Part shown: positions 16,969 to 25,835 of the stretch, one piece after another
Numbering within the stretch: position 1 is the first letter of the stretch
Layout: each line of letters begins with the position of its first letter
Assembly: GCF_001648595.1 (NCBI RefSeq)
Contig: NZ_LBAW01000006.1
Coordinates: 124,001-188,000, forward strand
Origin: Legionella bozemanae
Lineage (GTDB): Bacteria > Pseudomonadota > Gammaproteobacteria > Legionellales > Legionellaceae
DNA length: 64,000 bases
Direction: 5' to 3'
Program-made: the position numbers and the translations under genes
Notes under the pieces: generated by a model
What the model was told of the DNA's origin: nothing
Databases searched by the model: none
Seen by the model: only the letters and a program-made list of their open reading frames with translations

Positions 16969-18793
16969 AACAAGACTCTTTTCCCTGAAACAAACTACAC
17001 GCTCCCTGCTCAGCCCCTGTAAACTGTGATCTTAAACTGGTAAACAGTTCTCGGCCCATCCCCCGATGAAATTCCACTTCATTTAAAACAGCGCTGCTTC
17101 TTAGCCCCAATTCATAATCAGAAACTAATAATTGCAATATACCCTGTTCCGCATCAATTAAAATCATGTCTCCGGTTTCAATACGAGATAACACTTCATT
17201 ATCTATTGCCTCAGGTGTAACATGAATCGCCGCAGGAACCTTACCTGAAGCGCCGGACATGCGTCCATCCGTTACTAAAGCAACTTGGTAGCCTTTATCC
17301 ATCAGCACCCCAAGCTTGGGTGTTAATTGATGTAATTCAGGCATTCCACAGGCTTTAGGCCCCTGAAAGCGAAGTACAACCACACAATCTTGCTCCAAAA
17401 TACCTTTTTGAAACATCTGCTCAAATTCTTCTTGGCTGGAACAAACCACTGCCGGAGCCTTAATCTTACTTTTTCCCACAGCAAGACCTGAGGTCTTAAT
17501 TACAGCACGCCCTATGTTTCCGCTTAATACTTGCAAGCCCCCTTGAGCCTTAAAGGGAGTTTTAGTTGAAGTTAATACGCTCTCATCATTTGAAACAGAG
17601 GGTCCAGAAATCCATAGTAATCGCTCATTATCCAATAAGGGTTGTTGCGTATATCGTTGCAAACCATAGCCTATCACTGTATGCACGTCTTCATGTACTA
17701 ATTGAGCATCCAATAATGCGTGAATAAAATATGCCATCCCGCCAGCTCGTTGAAAATGATTGATGTCCGCATATCCATTAGGATAAATTTTGGCAATTAA
17801 GGGAGTTACTGCAGACAATTGAGCAAAATCATCCCAGTTGATCGAATAACCCGCCATGGCTGCTATCGCAATTAGGTGCATTGTATGATTGGTTGAACCA
17901 CCTGATGCTAATAATGCAACGATGCCATTAACAATATTTTTAACATCCATAAGCTGGCCTATGGGTAAATAATCTTCACCCAAATCAGTTAAAGAAAGAA
18001 TTTGTTGTGCCGCAGCCCAGGTTAATGCATCGCGCAACGGCGTGCCAGGATTGATAAACGAAGAGCCAGGAAGTTGTAATCCCATAGTTTCAATAATTAA
18101 TTGATTGGAATTCGCCGTACCATAAAATGTACATGTTCCAGGAGAATGGTATGAGCCCGCTTCTGCCTCAAGCAAAGCGTTTTTATCTGCCTTTCCTACA
18201 GCATACAATTGGCGGATACGTGCTTTTTCCTGATTTGATATGCCCGATGGCATAGGGCCAGCAGGAATAAAAATAAATGGCAAATGCCCAAAGCTCAAAG
18301 CCGCCATCAATAAGCCGGGAACAATTTTATCGCAAATCCCCAGCATAAGGCCGCCATCAAACATATTATGCGACAAACCTATAGCCGCTGACATGGCAAT
18401 TACATCACGACTTAACAAGCTTAACTCCATTCCTATTTGGCCCTGGGTAATGCCGTCACACATTGCGGGCACACCTCCTGCAAATTGTGCTACACCCCCA
18501 GCAGCAGAAATAGCTTCCTTGATTAAAGATGGATAATCCCCATAAGGTTGATGTGCTGAAAGCATGTCGTTATAGGCAGAAATAATAGCTATATTTGCTT
18601 TGCTCATACCGCTCAGATTTGCTTTATCCAACTTCGCACATGCAGCAAAGCCATGTGCTAAATTACCGCAGTGCAGAAGACTGCGCTGAGGGCCTTTCAT
18701 ACGCAATTTTTCTATATGTTTCAGGTACGAATCTCTGTTATGCGCGCTACGCTCACGGATACGATCTGTAACTTGAGCTACAACCGGATGCAT
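16958..18793 (-). CDS. edd: 6-phosphogluconate dehydratase
   Basis: Dehydrates 6-phosphogluconate to KDPG and carries an iron-sulfur cluster. It is a 611-residue IlvD/Edd-family protein with cluster cysteines seen in VPAMCDGITQG (about residue 155) and in LGICDKIVPG (about 222). The signature DGRMSGASGKVPAAIHVTPE comes near residue 515. Length matches Edd of other gammaproteobacteria (about 600) rather than IlvD. It sits 9 bases after pgl and overlaps glk. Confidence 0.96.
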   Translation of the reverse strand: MHPVVAQVTDRIRERSAHNRDSYLKHIEKLRMKGPQRSLLHCGNLAHGFAACAKLDKANLSGMSKANIAIISAYNDMLSAHQPYGDYPSLIKEAISAAGGVAQFAGGVPAMCDGITQGQIGMELSLLSRDVIAMSAAIGLSHNMFDGGLMLGICDKIVPGLLMAALSFGHLPFIFIPAGPMPSGISNQEKARIRQLYAVGKADKNALLEAEAGSYHSPGTCTFYGTANSNQLIIETMGLQLPGSSFINPGTPLRDALTWAAAQQILSLTDLGEDYLPIGQLMDVKNIVNGIVALLASGGSTNHTMHLIAIAAMAGYSINWDDFAQLSAVTPLIAKIYPNGYADINHFQRAGGMAYFIHALLDAQLVHEDVHTVIGYGLQRYTQQPLLDNERLLWISGPSVSNDESVLTSTKTPFKAQGGLQVLSGNIGRAVIKTSGLAVGKSKIKAPAVVCSSQEEFEQMFQKGILEQDCVVVLRFQGPKACGMPELHQLTPKLGVLMDKGYQVALVTDGRMSGASGKVPAAIHVTPEAIDNEVLSRIETGDMILIDAEQGILQLLVSDYELGLRSSAVLNEVEFHRGMGRELFTSLRSQFTGAEQGACSLFQGKESCYDF

Positions 18794-18802
18794 TCTTTTT
18801 CC

Positions 18803-19477
18803 TTAAGGTGCATACATCACCTGAACATTAGTACTAAAGTTATTTAAAAAAGCACTAACTGGCATAATCATAGGATCGTGCTCTGCCATTGCTTGATGCA
18901 ATACAGTCAATTTTTTCTGACCTAACAAATGAAAAAAAATCGTGCGGCTTTTTAATAGTCTTTTTTTGGACAAACTTATTCGCTGGTGGGGGGCAGTCTT
19001 CGGACTGACGAGAACTACTGCCGCAGCATGATCATCCATCCCCATTGCAAGCTCGTCAGCGCAAGGAAATAAAGAGGCAATATGTCCATCCTCGCCCATC
19101 CCTAAAACAACCGCATCAAAAGTGGGTAAAGAAGCAATTATATGCTCGGTTTGCTCTAGAGTATGACCTTCTTTATATAAACTCAAAAAATGAGCTTTAG
19201 ATGCATGGTGCTGGAGTAAAAAATGTCGAACTAACCGTTCATTTCTATCTGGATTATCAACAGAGACACAACGCTCATCGGTTAAAGTTACAGTGATTTT
19301 ATCCCAGGGAATATGTGTTTTGGCCAGAGCCTTGAATAAATCAATAGGAGTCTTTCCACCTGAAACGACCAAATAAGCGTGACCACGATGTTCTATGGCC
19401 TCACAGAGAATCTGCTTGAGCTGGCTAACCAAGTCATCGGTTAATAAAGAGGCTTCACTAAAACTACGTAACAGCAT
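18803..19477 (-). CDS. pgl: 6-phosphogluconolactonase (DevB type)
   Basis: Hydrolyses 6-phosphogluconolactone to 6-phosphogluconate. The ATG at 19477 is chosen: GGGGTG lies seven bases ahead, and it yields MLLRSFSEASLL; a longer start at 19507 would add ten residues. Family blocks are visible: LVVSGGKTP near the N-terminus, the TLTDERCV segment near residue 85, and VVLGMGEDGHIASLFP in the middle. It overlaps zwf by 14 bases, as expected for a coupled operon. Confidence 0.94.
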   Translation of the reverse strand: MLLRSFSEASLLTDDLVSQLKQILCEAIEHRGHAYLVVSGGKTPIDLFKALAKTHIPWDKITVTLTDERCVSVDNPDRNERLVRHFLLQHHASKAHFLSLYKEGHTLEQTEHIIASLPTFDAVVLGMGEDGHIASLFPCADELAMGMDDHAAAVVLVSPKTAPHQRISLSKKRLLKSRTIFFHLLGQKKLTVLHQAMAEHDPMIMPVSAFLNNFSTNVQVMYAP

Positions 19478-20951
19478 TTTGTTCACCCCATACGTGTGCT
19501 TTGCCATTATATAAACGCATTAACTCCAAAGGTCCCCAAGTGCCCGATGGATAAGTATAGAGAGGGGTATCTTGTCTTTCCCATGCTTGCTCAATTTCAT
19601 CAATCCATTTCCACGCTTGCTCTACTTCTTCACGGCTGACAAAGAGATATTGATGACCTAACATCACTTCCAGCAATAAGCGCTCATATGCATCAGCAAT
19701 TCTTTGTGAATTGAATAAGTGATTGAAATTTAAATCCAACTTACTGTCTCTTAATTGCATGCTTTCACTAAGGCCAGGAATTTTATTCATCATTCGCAGC
19801 TCAACGCCTTCATCAGGTTGCAAACGGATGATGAGCTGATTAGGAGAGAGTTCTTGTTTGAATTGTTTAAAAATATTGTAAGGTTGGGATTTAAAGTAAA
19901 TGACCACTTCACTCTGTTTTTTTGATAATCGCTTACCTGTTAATAAATAAAAAGGAACACCAGACCAGCGCCAATTATCTATATATGCTTTAATTGCAAC
20001 AAAAGTTTCCGTAGTTGACCCTTTTTGCGCACCTTCTTCATTGAGATATCCAGGTATTTGTTGTCCTTTAATCATGCTTCCCACGTATTGAGCCCGCACG
20101 GTATGTTCATGAACATGAGCATCAGAAATAGGCCGTAATGACTTTAACACTTTTAACTTTTCACTACGAATACATTCAGCAGATAAGCTCATTGGCGGTT
20201 CCATTGCCAAAAGAGCCAATATTTGTAATAAATGATTTTGCAGCATATCCCTTACTTGACCTGATTTATCATAATAAGCCCACCGTCCTTCAACGCCTAC
20301 TTCTTCTGCAACAGTAATTTCAACCTTTTCAATTGCTTGATTATCCCAATTTGAGGAAAAAATCGCATTGGCAAAGCGCAGCACTAGAAGATTCAATACG
20401 GTTTCTTTACCCAAATAATGATCAATTCGATAAATCTGATCTTCAGCAAAAAAGTGAGCAACTTCATTATTAATTGCAATAGATGAAGGCAAATCATGAC
20501 CAATTGGTTTTTCTAAAACAACACGCGACGGTTGCTTGGTTAACCCAATGCTTGAAAGGCCCTGGCAGGTTTGCGTATACAATGAAGGGGGAATCGCAAA
20601 ATATGAAATCGTAATTCGCTCTGCAAGATTTACATAATCCATTATTTTTGCATAATCTTCAGGCTTTGTAAGATCGATCGGGCAATAGGCCATCCTTTGC
20701 ATAAGACGTGACCAAACCTGCTCTTCCAGTTCCTCACCAATAAACATTTGTATTTTAGATTTTATTAATCCGGCGCAGTCCGTAAATGTTAATGGGTCAC
20801 GCGCACATCCAATAATACGTGTATTTGCATGAAGCAAATGAGCGCGTTCTAACTGGTACAAAGCAGGAAATAATTTACGACAAGAAAGATCCCCTAAGGC
20901 ACCGAATATAATTAAATCACAAGGATACTTTACAGCAACTTCTTCGATCAT
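19464..20951 (-). CDS. zwf: Glucose-6-phosphate 1-dehydrogenase
   Basis: Oxidises glucose 6-phosphate to the lactone using NAD(P)+, the first step of this pathway. The ATG at 20951 has AGGA upstream; a TTG five codons earlier is also open. The nucleotide-binding segment FGALGDLSCRKLFPALYQL is at the N-terminus, and the active-site block RIDHYLGKETVLN is near residue 178, including the catalytic His-Tyr region. It is 495 residues long, normal for the family. It is the first gene of the minus-strand glucose operon, whose promoter must lie in 20952-21232. Confidence 0.97.
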   Translation of the reverse strand: MIEEVAVKYPCDLIIFGALGDLSCRKLFPALYQLERAHLLHANTRIIGCARDPLTFTDCAGLIKSKIQMFIGEELEEQVWSRLMQRMAYCPIDLTKPEDYAKIMDYVNLAERITISYFAIPPSLYTQTCQGLSSIGLTKQPSRVVLEKPIGHDLPSSIAINNEVAHFFAEDQIYRIDHYLGKETVLNLLVLRFANAIFSSNWDNQAIEKVEITVAEEVGVEGRWAYYDKSGQVRDMLQNHLLQILALLAMEPPMSLSAECIRSEKLKVLKSLRPISDAHVHEHTVRAQYVGSMIKGQQIPGYLNEEGAQKGSTTETFVAIKAYIDNWRWSGVPFYLLTGKRLSKKQSEVVIYFKSQPYNIFKQFKQELSPNQLIIRLQPDEGVELRMMNKIPGLSESMQLRDSKLDLNFNHLFNSQRIADAYERLLLEVMLGHQYLFVSREEVEQAWKWIDEIEQAWERQDTPLYTYPSGTWGPLELMRLYNGKAHVWGEQNAVT

Positions 20952-21232
20952 GTTTATCCTAAACAATCATCTTTTGAGGTTCAATACTAAATTGAAAGAC
21001 AGTACAGATCAACTCCAATCACATTATTGAGAAGCAGTGACAAGTTGCATAAAAAAGTTCAATGCGCTGAATTTTCAGGGCGATCATTGCAAAACCTTTT
21101 TTTTATGCTATATGAAATAATAAGATAAACGTTCGCTTCTGCCTGATATCCAATGGCTTAGCTGTGGAGCGATGACTTAGATGAGTAATTTGCATGTACT
21201 TACCTTAACTAAATCATTATTAGGAGAAGCAG

Positions 21233-21469
21233 ATGCTTAATAAGAGATTTTCAGAAAGACTTAATAAAGAGCTTGATAATATTGGTGCACCAGAATCAAG
21301 TGCGGAGCGCATTGAAGTACTGTCAAAGCTGGTTAAGATTCCCAAATTTAAAGCAGAAGCATTACTTAACGGCGCAACCAGCCCAGATGAAAAGCTGCTC
21401 AACGCATTAGCACAAGAATTCGAAGTCAGTGCTGATTGGTTAGTCGGTAAGAGCGATTCATCCCATTAA
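21233..21469 (+). CDS. Small HTH (XRE-like) protein
   Basis: A 78-residue protein whose sequence resembles a single helix-turn-helix domain of the XRE/Cro type: an N-terminal helix (RFSERLNKELDN), then VKIPKFKAEALLNGATSPDEKLLNALAQEFEVSADWLVG-like pacing, where the ending ...VSADWLVG is typical of phage-type repressors. The AGGAG box nine bases upstream fixes the start. It lies between the divergent zwf and the P-loop protein at 21553 and might regulate either. It could be an antitoxin-like partner of the latter, but distance and lack of overlap speak against strict coupling. Confidence 0.7.
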   Translation: MLNKRFSERLNKELDNIGAPESSAERIEVLSKLVKIPKFKAEALLNGATSPDEKLLNALAQEFEVSADWLVGKSDSSH

Positions 21470-21552
21470 TAAATATGTCGTTAGTACTCGCATAGAATAT
21501 ATATTGGCTATAATTAAAGCAAAAATAGCAGTAATTTATGGGATATTGTATT

Positions 21553-23304
21553 ATGCAAGCACTAATAGATTCTTCAACCGTAACTTCATTACAGCAACAA
21601 ATCGGAAAATACGACGCTGAAGGGCCATTTTGTATTGGCTGGGACGCGCAGCACGAGTTATATAAAGGAATAAATGATTATGACGACATGCATCTGCAGA
21701 AAGCCCGAAACTATCAATCAGCTTATAAGGAAAAAGGCAGTTTTTTTGATGCGATAGACTCCCAATTTTTTAGAAAAAAATTCATAGAATATATTCAGAC
21801 GCATCCCTTCCCTGAATACGAAGGAGACCCTGAGACAAGAGCAACCCATCCGGAAGAAGCAACCACAAATATGCTAAAATTTCTTGGCAAACAAGGACTT
21901 GAATTATTCCATCTGGCTTTGGAAGAAGAAATGCATAGCAAAGAATTCAGGGATGCGGTAGTCATTCAATCAACTTCTCATTTTGAGGGTCCTAAATGGG
22001 AAGAGCGGCCTGTAGTCATCGTTGCAGGCCCTTCAGGATCTGGAAAATCATATGCTGCTAAAGCAGCAGTGGAAAAAGCGAATCAATTTTTATCAGTTAG
22101 TTCTAATGATCTAAGTGGAAATTATGTTGTTGCTGCTGATGGAGGAGTTATCCGCGAAGTGTCACAAATGCGCAAACTCGTCATTCAATTAGCTAATAAT
22201 CAGGGATATACCGGGATAAAAGATTTACATGATCAGTGTAAAATTTTGGACAAAGTAAAAAAAAGAGTGCGTAAAGCAGCTTTTCTAACCCCAGACTTAG
22301 GGGTAGTGATTCCAGAGACATTTTCCCAATGGAATAATCCGTTGAGCAATATTAAAAGTTTAATGAAAAAAATTGAGCGGTTGGATAATACAAAACAGAT
22401 TTTTACACGTGTAGAAGGCCATGATCCTGCTAATTTTCGAAAAGTTGTTTCCTTTATGGGCTCCAGAAGAGCCTGGAAAACAAAAGATTTTGACCCTCAA
22501 GAATTAGATTTGAATAAAAAAGGACTAGCAGAGTCCAAAGAGTATAACTCATTTGGATTTTCCTTCGGTGACAGTGGATCAAAAGATGCAGAAGCTTGGT
22601 ATATGAAACATAGTAAAGACAAGTTGCACATGATTATAACCAATGACTTGATCCTGTTAAAACCCGATTCCGCACAACCAGGAAACTGGGTTGCTGCAGA
22701 ACAAGGCGACGAGGGTGCACGTCTATTCCCTGAGAGCCTTTATAAACAATGGGAACAATTACAACACAAACCTGATCTGATCGACTATTGTAAATTAAAT
22801 CCCCAAACTCTAATTGCAACCTCTGCCCACCTAGACTTTGCTATAGCAAAAAATATGGTTCTGGAAAGAATTGGGGCATGCCATAAAAAAATAGAGAAAA
22901 CAATGAACCAAGAGCCGCGTGATGAAGATCGTCTTCGTTTTCTACAAGCAAGACTTGATTTATTAGAAACACTTGCTCAGTTTCCAACGGAGAGCTTGGA
23001 AAATTATGATGAAATACAGAAAATGAAACGTCATATTGAAAATCGAATTCTGGTTATAAAAGACGAGCTTGGAGATACCTGGCCAAGCATTTTTACCAAA
23101 AAAACAGTGAGAGCATTAGATGAGTTTACAGCTGCCTTGGATAAAGCAGCTCATTCTATTGAGAACACCCCAATTTATTATGTAAGTCTTGCAGATACTT
23201 CTTCGATCTTTAAAAATAAATATAACCAAGCTATAAATAAGAGTTCGAATGAAGAAGTGGGCGACCAAGATGAAGAAGGCACTGGGATATATCCAACAGC
23301 TTAA
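21553..23304 (+). CDS. Zeta-toxin-like P-loop protein, possible Dot/Icm effector
   Basis: A 583-residue cytosolic-looking protein. A Walker A motif GPSGSGKS stands at about residues 159-166 after a beta strand (VVIVA), the pattern of zeta toxins and related sugar/nucleotide kinases. The segment that follows (KAAVEKANQF...) resembles the zeta toxin fold. About 155 residues precede it and about 400 follow, so it is far larger than a plasmid zeta toxin (about 280). The C-terminus is strongly acidic (NEEVGDQDEEGTG), a feature seen in many Dot/Icm substrates. No signal peptide. ATG 21553 and 21538 are both possible; neither has a good RBS. Kinase activity and secretion are inferences. Confidence 0.65.
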   Translation: MQALIDSSTVTSLQQQIGKYDAEGPFCIGWDAQHELYKGINDYDDMHLQKARNYQSAYKEKGSFFDAIDSQFFRKKFIEYIQTHPFPEYEGDPETRATHPEEATTNMLKFLGKQGLELFHLALEEEMHSKEFRDAVVIQSTSHFEGPKWEERPVVIVAGPSGSGKSYAAKAAVEKANQFLSVSSNDLSGNYVVAADGGVIREVSQMRKLVIQLANNQGYTGIKDLHDQCKILDKVKKRVRKAAFLTPDLGVVIPETFSQWNNPLSNIKSLMKKIERLDNTKQIFTRVEGHDPANFRKVVSFMGSRRAWKTKDFDPQELDLNKKGLAESKEYNSFGFSFGDSGSKDAEAWYMKHSKDKLHMIITNDLILLKPDSAQPGNWVAAEQGDEGARLFPESLYKQWEQLQHKPDLIDYCKLNPQTLIATSAHLDFAIAKNMVLERIGACHKKIEKTMNQEPRDEDRLRFLQARLDLLETLAQFPTESLENYDEIQKMKRHIENRILVIKDELGDTWPSIFTKKTVRALDEFTAALDKAAHSIENTPIYYVSLADTSSIFKNKYNQAINKSSNEEVGDQDEEGTGIYPTA

Positions 23305-23317
23305 AACCATTTCGTCT

Positions 23318-23356
23318 AAAGCACTTCAGGATTTATTATAAATCCTGAAGTGCTTT
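23318..23356. terminator. Bidirectional rho-independent terminator
   Basis: A perfect 18-base stem (23318-23335 with 23339-23356) with a three-base loop is flanked by A- and T-rich ends, so it can work on both strands between two convergent genes. The loop TTA is the stop codon of the minus-strand gene, so the last codons of that gene form one arm. Confidence 0.85.
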
Positions 23357-24430
23357 TACTAAATTATTTATGTCCGTTTCATTATTATAATAATGAAGGG
23401 AAATCCTAATACCACCATCGCGTTGCGTGACCCAAATATTATGACTTTCCAAAAGCTTCATTACTCTATCCAACTCTTGGAAAGGTCCTAATTGGATAAT
23501 ACCAGATCGATGTTGTTTCTCAGTATTAGAGACAATGGGAACATTTAACTGGCGTAATCGCTCAAATAAATAATCTGTAAGAGAACTAATTCGCTCTGTA
23601 ATGTTCGTCATGCCAATTTCTTCGATTAAATCAAGTGCGGCATTAAAACCTGAAAAAATAGTCATATTATCCCAGCCTAATTCAAAAACACGAGCAGACT
23701 GGTAAAATTGACAACTTCCATCAAAACTCATCGCGGATTGGATACTTCTCCAACCAATTAAAGCAGGGGTTAATTTTTTAAAAAAATCTGGATGAATATA
23801 GATAAATGCTATTCCTTCACCACAACACATCCACTTGTAACAGGAGCAAACTAATGCATCAATTCCTTGTTTTTTTACATCTATAGGGAATGCACCAATA
23901 CCTTGGGTTCCATTAACAATAAAATGAGCATCTTTTTTTAATTCCTTAACTTGCTCCAAATTAAGTTTATAGCCATTAGCATAGTGAACATAACTCGCTA
24001 CGATTGAAGAAATTTTTTCATCGTTTTGTTGTAATTGCTCAGCAAGATCTGCAGCTGAATCAGCCCATTTTATTGAATGCCCAGCATTTCCCCAAGGTAA
24101 AACAGAAGAAGAAAAATCATTTTTCACAAGCAAAATTGAATCGTTCCGAGGCAAGGAATGTGCTAGTGCATTCATACCAAATGACACACTGGGAATAAAT
24201 GCAATATGTTCTTTTTCTGCATTAATTAATCGAGCAATTTTTTCTCGACATGTTTCCATCAACTGAATGTTATCACCAAAAATCCGTCCCCCATTCAAGG
24301 CCAACGATTGATAACGCTCAGTGACTGCAGTAAGTGCTGGCTTTGATAAAGCGCCACCCCCCGCAGTCATAAAATAGGTTTGCTGATTTACAACAGGAAA
24401 CAATTCTCTGTATTTTTCCCAATTTATCAT
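23336..24430 (-). CDS. Class V aminotransferase-fold PLP enzyme of the cyclodipeptide cluster
   Basis: Resembles cysteine desulfurases, isopenicillin-N epimerase and kynureninase (fold type I, class V). The ATG at 24430 has AAGAAGGG upstream and follows the stop of the ligase gene by four bases. The Schiff-base lysine is expected in SCYKW (Lys about residue 199). Two normally conserved positions differ: the segment normally DGAQ reads NGTQ (Asn about residue 173, where an Asp usually contacts the pyridine nitrogen), and the residue before the lysine is Tyr instead of the usual His. The protein has 364 residues. Together with the neighbouring ligase and dioxygenase it probably modifies or makes an amino-acid-derived metabolite; reaction unknown. 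Confidence 0.85.
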   Translation of the reverse strand: MINWEKYRELFPVVNQQTYFMTAGGGALSKPALTAVTERYQSLALNGGRIFGDNIQLMETCREKIARLINAEKEHIAFIPSVSFGMNALAHSLPRNDSILLVKNDFSSSVLPWGNAGHSIKWADSAADLAEQLQQNDEKISSIVASYVHYANGYKLNLEQVKELKKDAHFIVNGTQGIGAFPIDVKKQGIDALVCSCYKWMCCGEGIAFIYIHPDFFKKLTPALIGWRSIQSAMSFDGSCQFYQSARVFELGWDNMTIFSGFNAALDLIEEIGMTNITERISSLTDYLFERLRQLNVPIVSNTEKQHRSGIIQLGPFQELDRVMKLLESHNIWVTQRDGGIRISLHYYNNETDINNLVKALQDL

Positions 24431-24434
24431 TCTC

Positions 24435-25772
24435 TTATAACCCTTCTTCACAACAATAATTTAACTCTAGGCGTTCTTGAGCTTCTTCTTCACTCATACC
24501 ATCCAACACATAAAGGGTTCCAGCTTTAGTTTTAGCAATCCCTAATTTATTGGCTAGTTGACCTGGCATAAAGACATGGATATCTTCTACAGCAATAGAT
24601 AATTGTTGTAAAATCTCTGTTTTTAATTGTTGGGTTAACGCTGCAACTTGTTCCGAATCTAAATTGTTTAATAATTCAATTCTCAACTCAACCGCACCAT
24701 TTCTTGTAATAATTTGATAATCACAAGCAATTTCATCATTTTGAAATAAAATATTTTCAATTTCTATTGGAAAAGCAGTGTTTCCTGTAGTTTGGCATTG
24801 AATTAAATCAGCAGAGCGCCCCATAGCATTGATTACAGGCGTATCGTATTCACAACCACAATCATGCTGTAATTTACCAAAATCGCCGGTTTTATAACGC
24901 AACAGCGGCATATGGTTTTGATGCGTATTGGTTAAAACAATATTGCCTAATTCCCCCTCATTCTTTATGGGGGTTTTAAAATCATCTTCTAATAATTCAA
25001 TAATCAAATAAGGTTTTGAAGGTAAATGATACTGATGCTTACTGCATGATACCAAGCCACCGCTATCAAGTTCTGTTAGACCATAAACTCCATGCACTGT
25101 TGCTCCCCCATACACCTTACTAATACGGGCGAATTTAGCTTTAGAGATAATTTCCCCGGTTAAAATAATTTTTTTAATTGAAGAAGTTGCTGGATCCATA
25201 CCTTGAGCGTGCATCGCCTCTGCGTAACGAAGTGTTTCCAGTGGACGAGCAATTAATAATTCGGGTTTCATGCGAGCAAAAATGTCCAACATTTTTCTAG
25301 GTGAACATAGATGGGTTTTAACTCCCGTTGGAATAGCCATAATCCCTAATTGATTTAATGCTGCAAAATATTTTAAGCCAATTGGATTCATCTCAAAAGG
25401 TAAAGCAATAACCGCACTTTTAACTTCAGTTTTATCCAAACCAAGCCATTCATAAATAAAATTCGCAAATTCGCGACTACGATCTGGTCCTAAATCAGGA
25501 ATCACAGGAAAGGGATTACCTGAAGTCCCACTTGTTTCAAAATATGCGGGAGGTCTTTTAGCAAGCGCTTCGTCAACAAGAACAGAAATTCCCGGATACT
25601 TTTTATCAATCGCTGGAAAATGATGCAAATCATTTAAGTTATTAATTGCAGTTGGAACATTCTTATAGGCGTTTTTATAAAATTCAAAATGTTCCTTTAC
25701 GTATTGAATCAATTCATTAAAGCGATTACACAATACTTTTTGGTCATTTTGATTTAAAAGTAAACTCGACAT
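24435..25772 (-). CDS. PaaK-like adenylate-forming ligase
   Basis: A 445-residue member of the phenylacetate-CoA-ligase/coenzyme-F390-synthetase branch of the AMP-binding (ANL) family. It activates a carboxylic acid with ATP. The phosphate-binding motif TSGTSGNP is at residues 80-87. A YGLTELDS block (adenine/substrate region) comes later, and RYKTGDFG with the downstream hinge follows, so both subdomains seem complete. No carrier-protein domain is fused and none is seen nearby. The product may therefore be a CoA thioester, an amide or a free adenylate. The gene is coupled to the PLP gene and lies about 60 bases after the dioxygenase gene, consistent with one transcript. Confidence 0.87.
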   Translation of the reverse strand: MSSLLLNQNDQKVLCNRFNELIQYVKEHFEFYKNAYKNVPTAINNLNDLHHFPAIDKKYPGISVLVDEALAKRPPAYFETSGTSGNPFPVIPDLGPDRSREFANFIYEWLGLDKTEVKSAVIALPFEMNPIGLKYFAALNQLGIMAIPTGVKTHLCSPRKMLDIFARMKPELLIARPLETLRYAEAMHAQGMDPATSSIKKIILTGEIISKAKFARISKVYGGATVHGVYGLTELDSGGLVSCSKHQYHLPSKPYLIIELLEDDFKTPIKNEGELGNIVLTNTHQNHMPLLRYKTGDFGKLQHDCGCEYDTPVINAMGRSADLIQCQTTGNTAFPIEIENILFQNDEIACDYQIITRNGAVELRIELLNNLDSEQVAALTQQLKTEILQQLSIAVEDIHVFMPGQLANKLGIAKTKAGTLYVLDGMSEEEAQERLELNYCCEEGL

Positions 25773-25835
25773 ATTAACCCCAAAAAATTGAATAAGTAAC
25801 CTCCATGTTCCATTGAAACATACAGCATTTTTATC

